A stretch of DNA of 64,000 bases, taken from Thiohalocapsa sp. (GTDB taxonomy: Bacteria; Pseudomonadota; Gammaproteobacteria; Chromatiales; Chromatiaceae). The stretch's first letter is position 1. Every line of letters starts with the position of its first letter. The notes below the pieces were generated by a model. It was given only the letters and a program-made list of their open reading frames with translations, was not told the DNA's origin and searched no databases. The stretch lies in assembly GCA_028277725.1 (NCBI GenBank), contig JANQFX010000072.1, forward strand, positions 1 through 64,000, written 5' to 3'. A program made the position numbers and the translations under genes. Below, piece after piece: positions 18,744 to 26,585 of this stretch.

Positions 18744-20051
18744 ATGACTGACCCGCTCTACTCTGCCGCCCTGCTGCTCGGCCTAATACTGCTCGCCTCG
18801 GCACCGTTGGTCGTATGGCCAAGCCGCTGGAATGTTCCCGGACTAATGAGCGCCGGCTTCGTCGTTATCGCCTACGTAATACCTGTCACCCTTCTCGACA
18901 AGCAATACAATCAAGGCGAGCAAGTCTTCCAACTCTACACTCACCTCGCCGCCATCGGCGGTCTCTCCTACTTCACTGGTGTTCTCATCGGCTTTCGCCT
19001 ACGTACCCCTGTCCTGTTACAAAGACAATCGACTATTCTCCTACCGCGTCAATCTTTCATACGCCTCGCCAGCCGACGCGTCCTCTTCCTCTCAATACTC
19101 GTCCTCCTTGGCATGGGCGCGACATTTCTTTTGATGGGATTCATCCCATTACTTGAACCCAAACCTATGGAGGCCAAATTCCTCCGCGGCGCCTACCAAT
19201 TGGACACCCTTCCCAATGTTGGCTACCGCCTGTTTCACGAACTCGCGACAATCGCTCTACCATTATCCCTCGCGCTTTGGGCGGACACTCGCCGACGTCG
19301 ATTCGCAATCCTGAGCATTCTCCTGGCGACAATATTCGTACTAACCCTCGTACGTAGCCCACTTGGTGTCGCTCTACTCTTGATTCTCGGGCTATTCCTC
19401 ACAAAGAAGCGACTCACTCCGCTATACCTCTCCATCAGCCTCGCCGTCTACGTCCTAGGCGCGAGCGCTTACTACATCGCCTCTCTTTTCATTGATAGCT
19501 ATTCCAACTTCCAACGGCAGGATCTACTCAACATCGTGGCGGCAGGAGCGCCAGATGTTGCCGATCACGTCGGCTTCATAGCACGTTACCTGACCGATCC
19601 TGTGCTCACCTACGGCAAAACCTTCTGGGGCGGTCTGATACCGGGGAGATATGAATGGAACCCCGCCGTCTGGTCTGTGTCCGTCGGCGCCACCACGGAT
19701 ATCAATACCGTTACTTCCGGCGGCCTCCGCCTACCTGGCCCAATTATGGCTTACACCGCCTTCGGTCAATTTTCGGTAGTTCCGATAATGATTCTGTCCG
19801 GAATGCTCACGGGACTCTTCCTAAACCATCTCAGACAGATAACCAAGACAGAAGATAGATCCTATACCAGACTCATGCTCGGCATGCTCTTCTATCTCAA
19901 TGTCGGCCTATTCTTCGCAACATTCTACCGACTGACGTACATCGATCTTATTAGTTGTAGTTTGCTCATCTATCTAAGCTACCGATGGTCCTGCTCTAGG
20001 CATTGCGCCTCCGATGCCCTTCCAATATCCTCCACTCCACTAAGGACGTAA
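18744..20051 (+). CDS. Wzy-like oligosaccharide repeat-unit polymerase
   Basis: A 435-residue polytopic membrane protein (about 10-12 helices) with the O-antigen-polymerase style of a cytoplasmic-side start ('LYSAALLLGLILLASAPLVV') and a large periplasmic loop in the second half ('FWGGLIPGRYEWNPAVWSV', then 'GGLRLPGPIMAYTAFGQF'). It should join repeat units in the periplasm. Base composition is visibly less GC-rich than in the flanking operons, with many A- and T-ending codons, as often seen for polymerase genes gained by transfer. It is convergent with the next gene. Confidence 0.72.
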   Translation: MTDPLYSAALLLGLILLASAPLVVWPSRWNVPGLMSAGFVVIAYVIPVTLLDKQYNQGEQVFQLYTHLAAIGGLSYFTGVLIGFRLRTPVLLQRQSTILLPRQSFIRLASRRVLFLSILVLLGMGATFLLMGFIPLLEPKPMEAKFLRGAYQLDTLPNVGYRLFHELATIALPLSLALWADTRRRRFAILSILLATIFVLTLVRSPLGVALLLILGLFLTKKRLTPLYLSISLAVYVLGASAYYIASLFIDSYSNFQRQDLLNIVAAGAPDVADHVGFIARYLTDPVLTYGKTFWGGLIPGRYEWNPAVWSVSVGATTDINTVTSGGLRLPGPIMAYTAFGQFSVVPIMILSGMLTGLFLNHLRQITKTEDRSYTRLMLGMLFYLNVGLFFATFYRLTYIDLISCSLLIYLSYRWSCSRHCASDALPISSTPLRT

Positions 20052-20265
20052 AGGAAAATGTCGTCCTTCAACTTTGCCCCCGAGCTCAACTGCCCGCAAT
20101 CCAGACACTCAGCTTGATAGTCCCAGCGCGTAAGCGCATACCTCCCTCGCCACCGCATCGCTTTCGCGGATTCCTGGACGAACGACCCCGAGCGAGAACC
20201 AGCGCACCATAGCAACAGCCATAAGTACCACAACGATCCTCCAAAGCGATTCTCGGTTCAAATCC

Positions 20266-21435
20266 CTAGCATGCACGCTCTATAAGCCTCTGCGCCTCCA
20301 GTCGTGGAATCTCTCCGCTTCCGAAAAACTCAATATCCAAAAGAAAGGAGTCGACGTACTTGTCCGCATGGGCCTCCTGAAACCCCTCATAGAATGCACG
20401 ACCCAGCAACTGAACCGGCCTCCCCATCAAGATCGCCTCCAACCCGACAGTCGAATTAATGACAACGACTTCGGAAGCCTGTTCTATTAACCGCGTCGTA
20501 TTTCCGTAACAAAGAAAAACTCGCGGATCACTTGAAACCAACTCCGAGATAGCCCGCTCCACCTTTGGCTCTGACGGATGAGGTTTAATCACCAAACACA
20601 AATCCTGCTCGTCGCTGATCCTCTTTGCATCATGAACTGCCTCGAGCAAGGATTTACCGTAGTTGATAACGATCTGCGAATCCAGTGCGACCTGCAACGG
20701 AAAGAACAAGTATGCGACGCTGGGCACTCCGCCGACTTCGCCATTCCTTGTAGCACCAACTGCACGGACAGCCCGAGCAGCCACGCCTTCGAGACCGTCT
20801 CTTGGTACCCGAAGCCAACCGACCTCATCGACGAGCCGCAGTGGGTTGAGCTGCAGCGCCCGCGCACGCTGTGGAACGTCACAACGTCCAGACCTCTTCG
20901 CGTGGAAGAACTCCTTCTTCCACCGGAAGTACTTCGTACAGGGTTCTGGCAGAGCGTCCAGCTGTCCTGGGTCATGGTGCAGCGAAGACTGCGCGTTGAC
21001 CCCCTGCGAATCAGCAAACAACTTGCCGGGGAAGTTGCCGATTTCTAGGAACACCCGTTTGAGGCCCCGCGCGTGCGCTACCTCGCTTAGCGCTCGTTCG
21101 CAAATGCGCGAACCATTCCAGATTATCGCCAGCTCTGCTCCGAAGCGATCGACAGCTTCGTGAAATGCGATGACACTACTCCAAGCCAACTCGGCACACC
21201 TATCGGGCGACAATGTACCGGCAATGGCTTGTACGCATTCGTTCTGGAAAGTCACTGAACCGCGGTTTCCAGACTGTGCAATGATACGACATGGCCGTCC
21301 TCTACTTCGCGCACGCAAACAAACAGACAAGTAGTTTGTCACATAGACGAAATCGACGACACCAAGGAGGGCCCGTTCCAAACGGAAGAAAAAGCGTAGT
21401 TTGGGGTGGGAATCGACATACACGAGTGCCTTCAT
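20266..21435 (-). CDS. Capsule polysaccharide biosynthesis transferase (KpsC/KpsS-like fold)
   Basis: A 389-residue protein whose C-terminal half has marks of the capsule-synthesis family: 'VAYLFFPLQVALDSQIVIN', 'DLCLVIKPHPSEPKVERAI' and 'VVVINSTVGLEAILMGRPVQLLGRAFYEG'. In this family (beta-Kdo transferases and related enzymes) the His-Pro and Ser-Thr-Val-Gly blocks line the nucleotide-sugar site. It probably transfers a sugar to the polysaccharide or its lipid anchor in the cytoplasm; the sugar is unknown. ATG at 21435. Confidence 0.78.
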   Translation of the reverse strand: MKALVYVDSHPKLRFFFRLERALLGVVDFVYVTNYLSVCLRARSRGRPCRIIAQSGNRGSVTFQNECVQAIAGTLSPDRCAELAWSSVIAFHEAVDRFGAELAIIWNGSRICERALSEVAHARGLKRVFLEIGNFPGKLFADSQGVNAQSSLHHDPGQLDALPEPCTKYFRWKKEFFHAKRSGRCDVPQRARALQLNPLRLVDEVGWLRVPRDGLEGVAARAVRAVGATRNGEVGGVPSVAYLFFPLQVALDSQIVINYGKSLLEAVHDAKRISDEQDLCLVIKPHPSEPKVERAISELVSSDPRVFLCYGNTTRLIEQASEVVVINSTVGLEAILMGRPVQLLGRAFYEGFQEAHADKYVDSFLLDIEFFGSGEIPRLEAQRLIERAC

Positions 21436-21692
21436 GAATATTGCCGGTCAAAGTTGAAATCCGAAACAGTTCTCTTGGCACATGAGGTTGAGGTGCTCAA
21501 CGCAAGAATGGGCTCCTTGGTATGCGGGCACCGCGCAACGCGTTGAGAAAAATGCAATTACGACCGCTTCATTAATTGCTACACCAAGATCGACTGACAA
21601 GGGTCAGACATGTGACATTCACCGGGAGGCGCTAGTCTGCAGTTCATACGCGAGAGGAAAGGCCTGCGCCGCCCGAAAGACGACACAGGCAG

Positions 21693-22949
21693 TTACCGGC
21701 GGATCAGTCGCCGCCAGACTAGCCACACGCATGACAGGCTCTGCAACGCGACGCCAGCAGAGGTTGCGAGGGCCGCTCCCAACAAGCCATAGCTGGGAGT
21801 GAGGGCGAACGCGATAATCAGGGTCCCTCCGCATGCCATCAGAACACTATTTCGAACGTCCTGCTCATGACCGGTCATGGCCAGCACGTGGCCCGCAATA
21901 CCGGCAGCGACATGCACGAAGTAACCGACGGCCAGGATCCGAAGCGCCGGCACGCCAACGACGAATTCGCTTCCAAACACTGCAAGTATCGCTTCAGCGC
22001 CGAGAAACATGGCCAAAGCCGGGATCACCGCGGTAAACGCCAGTATCAAACTCGCGCTTGCGACATCGCGACGCAAGCCGGCATCGAATTCCCCGGTGTA
22101 TCGTGCCGCAATCCGCGGCCCAAGCACCGCGTTGACGCTCGCAACGAGTACGGACATCACGGACGCAATCCGTTGGGCTGCACTGAACACAGCGACGTCC
22201 GCGCTGGTCCCCCAGACGCCGAGCATGGCGTGCCCCGACAAAGCGATGACCTGAGCAGACATCACAGCGATCCACAGAGGTACACAGCTCGCCAGTATCG
22301 CGGCTGACGCCGCAGGAATGGGGCGTTCCGCGTCACTCGGGATCACCGCCTGCCAGGAAGCTCGTGCCGCGATCGCGACCAATGCACTCGAGACCAGCAG
22401 AAACCAAGCTGCTCCCTCGGCCTGCTGCGGCAGAGCCACCAAGACCAAAGCCGTCATGATAATCGGCATTAACAGGTTCATCACAAGTACCGAGCTTGCG
22501 ATTTTTCGGACCGCCTGCAATGCATACGCATGCAATGTAAAGAGTGCGATGAAAGGAACGGCAAAAGCTGACCGTTGCAGCACCCCCGCAAATTCAGGCT
22601 TATCGAATATCTGCGTCGCGAGCGGCGCAGCGAAGAACACGAGGGCGAGCGCCACAACGCACGACAGAGCCAACGACCAGAGGAAGCTGTTCTGCACCGT
22701 GCCCCTGATATTTCCCCACGCCTCTTGGGCATGATCCTTTGCGACGGACCTGACTATGCTGAACTCAAGCCCGAATCGGCCCAATGTCGCGCCGAGAACC
22801 ACGAGACTGTACGCCAAAAAGAAGAGGCCTGCTTCAGCTGGCCCGAGCACTCGCGACACGCAGACGTGCATGCCAAACCCGGAAAGGATACCGAGAACTT
22901 TGAGGAAAGCGCCCAGCGCCGAACCTCGCACCAACTGTTGTAGATCCAT
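21693..22949 (-). CDS. Polysaccharide flippase (Wzx/MOP superfamily), second copy
   Basis: A 418-residue polytopic membrane protein starting 'MDLQQLVRGSALGAFLKVLG', with 'VSRVLGPAEAGLFFLAYSLV' in the first helical hairpin, the usual pattern in oligosaccharide flippases. About 12 hydrophobic helices follow. The ATG at 22949 begins the conserved part; the frame is open to 23009. It is transcribed with the methyltransferase upstream and the capsule-type transferase downstream. Sequence similarity to the flippase at 10059 is not obvious by eye, so it is probably not a recent duplicate. Confidence 0.82.
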   Translation of the reverse strand: MDLQQLVRGSALGAFLKVLGILSGFGMHVCVSRVLGPAEAGLFFLAYSLVVLGATLGRFGLEFSIVRSVAKDHAQEAWGNIRGTVQNSFLWSLALSCVVALALVFFAAPLATQIFDKPEFAGVLQRSAFAVPFIALFTLHAYALQAVRKIASSVLVMNLLMPIIMTALVLVALPQQAEGAAWFLLVSSALVAIAARASWQAVIPSDAERPIPAASAAILASCVPLWIAVMSAQVIALSGHAMLGVWGTSADVAVFSAAQRIASVMSVLVASVNAVLGPRIAARYTGEFDAGLRRDVASASLILAFTAVIPALAMFLGAEAILAVFGSEFVVGVPALRILAVGYFVHVAAGIAGHVLAMTGHEQDVRNSVLMACGGTLIIAFALTPSYGLLGAALATSAGVALQSLSCVWLVWRRLIRR

Positions 22950-23078
22950 CCGTGGGGAGCTCTTGTCTTCTCTATATCGGACGGACCGCGGGGGAAAAAG
23001 CCGAATCATGCGGCGAGTACCCAGAGCGCATCTTGACGTGGCTGGAGTTTCGAGGGATCACGGTTTCGATTCCGAGGG

Positions 23079-23711
23079 CTATGGCCTCGTTGCGATCGCG
23101 ACCAGATGGCAATCGGATTGCACGGATACATCCACGATTATGTAGCCAATCCTACGCAACAGGTAGGTCATTGAATTTTGATTGTATCCCGACTTGTGCA
23201 CATCCCAGTAGCTCTTGTCGTAATCGTTCATGCCTGGGTCCGATTGCCGTTGCCAGCCCCAGAATCCAGCTGCCGACCAGGCCGCGTCCGATCTCGCATC
23301 GTCAACGCTCGCGTCGGTCCAGTCAGCTCGTCTCCACTGTTCTATATGGAAGTCGATATTCGGCACGACGACCTCGAGTCGTCCGCCGGACTGCAGACAC
23401 TGATACCAGTCCTCCAATGCGCGCACCGCTTCTTTGAAAGTTAGGTGCTCCAACATATGCCTAGTGTAAACTTCAGCGAGATTGTTGCAGTGCTGCGACA
23501 GTTCCCATGCGTTGCACTGGATAGAAACCGCGTTGGATCGACGAAGGTCACAACCAATGTATCCTGGGCGAACATCGTCGCCGCAACCGACGTACACCTT
23601 GGCATCCGCGAAGCGTGTCGAGGTCGCTGCCGCTTCAGGCACGACCCGGCGTGGTAACCGGCGCACCTCAAGCCCGAGCAGGCGAAACGCCGCCTGGACA
23701 TACCGCTTCAT
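23079..23711 (-). CDS. SAM-dependent methyltransferase (class I-like)
   Basis: A 210-residue protein with the short methyltransferase layout: 'KVYVGCGDDVRPGYIGCDL' (motif I, with an unusual VGCGD loop), 'EVYTRHMLEHLTFKEAVRAL' (post-motif II His-x-x-Glu-His pattern) and 'LQSGGRLEVVVPNIDF'. Proteins of this shape in polysaccharide loci methylate sugars or polymer ends. 'GWQRQSDPGMNDYDKSYWDVHKSG' is also typical of the group. The substrate is inferred from context only. Confidence 0.8.
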   Translation of the reverse strand: MKRYVQAAFRLLGLEVRRLPRRVVPEAAATSTRFADAKVYVGCGDDVRPGYIGCDLRRSNAVSIQCNAWELSQHCNNLAEVYTRHMLEHLTFKEAVRALEDWYQCLQSGGRLEVVVPNIDFHIEQWRRADWTDASVDDARSDAAWSAAGFWGWQRQSDPGMNDYDKSYWDVHKSGYNQNSMTYLLRRIGYIIVDVSVQSDCHLVAIATRP

Positions 23712-23832
23712 AGTCGAGTCACATTAGTCACATAACAGTGCGAGTCGGACGGTCCGCCCGAAACAAGACAGGTTTGCTGCACCGGGCGTCGGTGCCGCGA
23801 TCATTCGTCAGGCAAAGCTAGGCTGCGATTCA

Positions 23833-25368
23833 CTAGGCGTGTCGAAACGGATTCTCGATTTGATCCGATGGAGGCGTGGCCGTCGTTGGTCCATCGTCCG
23901 AGACAGATGAAGGAGCAGAGTCCATGCGAGTGGTTTTCCGTACCTGATCCGACGAGGAAGTGCGACGTTCGTTCCCATATAGGATGATCGAAAACAATAA
24001 CGCAAAGACGACTTGATTAGCCGGCACGGCGAGATTGTAGTCGATGAGTTCGTGAATGCATAACATAACGATCCCGATCGCTGCTCCTCCGCGGATGAAG
24101 TCCAGTCTCTCATATCGTCTGCGGTTGAGGAGACGTGGCACTTGCGAGAAGAATAGCACCGCAGCAGCTCCGATGATCAATAAGCCCACTATGCCCAGAT
24201 CGAAGACGTATTCCAGATAATCGTTGTGCGCACGATTGATGAACCTCTCGCCGAGATCAAGCGTTTGATAAGCCGGAAACACGGTAGCGAAGGCTCCGGC
24301 GCCTCCGCCGAAAGGGAAAAGATCGGCCAAACCGTGCCAAGTAGCTTCGAAGACCTCCCAGCGCAAGTCATCTTCGACGGCGGCGATGGTGAAACGATCG
24401 ATCACCGGGGCGAGACCAAGGCTGATGGCCACCATGGAAGCAAGGGCGGCAATCAGAAATACCGGTCGCAGAGTGCCTTCCTCGCCGAGTTGACGAGAAA
24501 ACACTGCCGATCCTAGTATAAGTCCAATCATAGCCAGCACTATGCCCGCCCTCGAGCGGGTAAAGATGACGCCGACGATCAAGAGCAGTGTAATCAAAGC
24601 AAGGCCCAAGGCACGAGGCCATGTTTGGGACGCGTGCTGTCCGATCGGTGTTCTGCGGTTCGTTCTTATGTGTGAGGCTGTTGTCGCCCGACCGAAGGCA
24701 AAGAAGACGAGGCCTAGGCTGACCGGCAACACTAAGGCGATCAAGCCGGCCATGTGATTCCGGTTGGCGTAGGTGCCCACTGCGGATAGCCAATGCGAGC
24801 CCTCTACCTTCAGCGGGACTCCTCCGCCTTGGGCGGTTCCATATTGCAGCAACCCCAGCAGGGCTTGGAGCGCCGCGATGACGATGACCACCATGACCAC
24901 GGCCTCGATCTGACTGGGCCTGAGCAGGCGTACTGCCATGAAAACTGCAATAGGTAGAAGCAGGGAGAGGGTTGCTCTCGTCGTTACCTCGGGGGCGATC
25001 GCGAGTGTCGTCGGCTGGTGGTGCTCGGCGGGCACCAAGAACGCACCAGCCTCGTTGTAGAACTCCCGACCCGGCATCCAGGCGACCACACCCTCGGGTA
25101 TCGGCAGCAGGTAGATCGCCGGAAGCACGCACAGAACCAGAATCGCAACGGCCTGAGACGCTTGAAGCATGATGCGCCGCGGAGACCACAAGACAACGAC
25201 GAGGAGCGACAATGCAAGCAACTGATTGCCGAGCGCCGCGAGGGGGGTGGAGCCACCACGAAAAATCGGTGTTGCCACCATGACGGCAATCAGCAAGACG
25301 AAGGCGAGCGTCGCCTGCGTGTCACTCCCGTGCGGCTTCGAACTCGTGTTGGAGGAAACCTCTGCCAT
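23833..25368 (-). CDS. O-antigen ligase/polymerase family membrane protein
   Basis: A 511-residue polytopic protein with about 11-12 helices, the conserved 'THSRAGI'-type segment as 'FTRSRAGIVLAMIGLILG', and a periplasmic loop with 'FINRAHNDYLEYVFDLGIVG'. This last block, R-x-HNDYLE, is diagnostic for the Wzy_C/O-antigen ligase superfamily. It likely ligates or polymerises the exopolysaccharide at the periplasmic face. The cytoplasmic C-terminus is Ser/Thr/Pro-rich. It is divergent from the wza-type gene at 25814. Confidence 0.87.
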   Translation of the reverse strand: MAEVSSNTSSKPHGSDTQATLAFVLLIAVMVATPIFRGGSTPLAALGNQLLALSLLVVVLWSPRRIMLQASQAVAILVLCVLPAIYLLPIPEGVVAWMPGREFYNEAGAFLVPAEHHQPTTLAIAPEVTTRATLSLLLPIAVFMAVRLLRPSQIEAVVMVVIVIAALQALLGLLQYGTAQGGGVPLKVEGSHWLSAVGTYANRNHMAGLIALVLPVSLGLVFFAFGRATTASHIRTNRRTPIGQHASQTWPRALGLALITLLLIVGVIFTRSRAGIVLAMIGLILGSAVFSRQLGEEGTLRPVFLIAALASMVAISLGLAPVIDRFTIAAVEDDLRWEVFEATWHGLADLFPFGGGAGAFATVFPAYQTLDLGERFINRAHNDYLEYVFDLGIVGLLIIGAAAVLFFSQVPRLLNRRRYERLDFIRGGAAIGIVMLCIHELIDYNLAVPANQVVFALLFSIILYGNERRTSSSDQVRKTTRMDSAPSSVSDDGPTTATPPSDQIENPFRHA

Positions 25369-25397
25369 TCTCTTGGTCGAGAAGATCCGGTGCTGAC

Positions 25398-25551
25398 CCA
25401 GGACTGCCGCCGAGCCTCTTCAAGTCGATCCGAAGAGCCCCGGTGGATGTGCGACGTGCATGCGATCAGCTCGATGCCGTCATCTGCTGAGACGCGTGCC
25501 ATCTCCGGCGCCGTCGTCAATGCCGGGCAACAGGTGGCAATGGAGGCGAAT
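25398..25551 (-). pseudogene. Remnant of CpsB/YwqE-type PHP tyrosine phosphatase
   Basis: On the minus strand, 25551-25504 reads 'IRLHCHLLPGIDDGAG', the N-terminal metal-binding signature of CpsB-type polysaccharide phosphatases (HxH). From 25502 a different frame reads 'MARVSADDGIELIACTSHIH', the next conserved block of that family. About ten residues between the blocks are missing, the frame shifts, and similarity ends near 25398, leaving about 50 of some 250 residues. The gene is thus broken and truncated. It lies at the head of the operon encoding the BY-type kinase, where its substrate would have been encoded. Confidence 0.6.
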
Positions 25552-25813
25552 CTAGCGGAGCACTCCAGCGTGCGGCCGCTTTCGAGGGCCAAGGGCAGGA
25601 GCATACCCCAACCGGCAACAAAGGCTTCAATCGAACTTCGAGCCATGGGCGTTCCAGCGACTCTACACGACACCCAGCGCCAGGGTCACGCGGGCGGCAC
25701 GGCCCCGCGCCGCAACCGACTCCAGCCCCTCGGATGGGAGAGAATTGCGTGTTGTTCGGGAGAGCGAGCTTGGGCATGATCGAACAACTTCACTAGGCAT
25801 TTCTAGCCCGAAC

Positions 25814-26572
25814 ATGTCCCACTTCCAATGTCGCCTTCTGCCGGCCCTCACCCTACCACTCCTCGTCGGGTGCGCTGCGAGCGCCGTCGTGCCGGACGCC
25901 CCAACGCTGCCGGGAACCTCGGGGACCGCCCCGCTTGAGGTTAGGCAGGGCGATTCCTCCAACCTCATCCCCGCCGTCGTCGGCGTGCCAAGCGGTGCGC
26001 CTTCCGTCGATCAGCATCGCATCACCGGCGGCGACGTGCTGCAAATCCAGGTCTTTCAAGCCGCCGAACTCAGCACCACGGAACGCGTCAACGAAGCGGG
26101 CGTGATCGCACTCCCCTTGATCGGCGCCATACGCGTCGGCGGACTGAGCACCGAAGCGGCCGAGCAACACATCGCAGCGGCCCTCGCAGAGGACTACCTC
26201 CAGAACCCCCAGGTCAACGTCTTCGTCAGCGAATATGCGGATCTCGAGGTTGCCATCGGCGGCGAGGTCGCTGAGCCCGGCGTGTTCCCGATCCGGGGCC
26301 GAACCACCTTGCTCGAGGGCATTGCCTTGGCCGGCGGGACGACGCGGCGCGCCAAGGAAGACGAGGTCATCGTCTTTCGCGAGCGGCCCGGGGCCGACGG
26401 CATCCAAGCCTATGTCGTCGACCTGAAAGCGGTGCAGCGTGGCGAGTTGAACGATCCCCTGCTGGCGGCCAACGACAAGGTGATCGTGCCCAAATCGGGC
26501 TCACGCGTCTTCATGGAGGACGTCAGAGACACCTTGCGTGGCTTCATCAGCCTGAACCCGCTGCTCTACTGA
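25814..26572 (+). CDS. Polysaccharide export lipoprotein (Wza family), second copy
   Basis: A 252-residue outer-membrane export lipoprotein with lipobox 'LVGC' (Cys20). The poly-export domain follows ('HRITGGDVLQIQVFQAAEL', 'VNEAGVIALPLIGAIRVGG', 'NPQVNVFVSEYADLEVAIGG'), then an SLBB-like segment ('PGVFPIRGRTTLLEGIALAGG'). The ATG at 25814 yields a normal signal peptide; the frame is open upstream to 25745. It is only 13 bp before the tyrosine-kinase gene, a standard Wza-Wzc operon. It is shorter than the first copy (340 residues) because it has one SLBB segment. Confidence 0.88.
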   Translation: MSHFQCRLLPALTLPLLVGCAASAVVPDAPTLPGTSGTAPLEVRQGDSSNLIPAVVGVPSGAPSVDQHRITGGDVLQIQVFQAAELSTTERVNEAGVIALPLIGAIRVGGLSTEAAEQHIAAALAEDYLQNPQVNVFVSEYADLEVAIGGEVAEPGVFPIRGRTTLLEGIALAGGTTRRAKEDEVIVFRERPGADGIQAYVVDLKAVQRGELNDPLLAANDKVIVPKSGSRVFMEDVRDTLRGFISLNPLLY

Positions 26573-26585
26573 GACCGTCCTGTCC

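Noticed and set aside
20042..20068. Hairpin at the end of the Wzy gene as a terminator.
   Set aside because: The 7-bp stem overlaps the stop codon, has a 13-nt loop and no following T-run.
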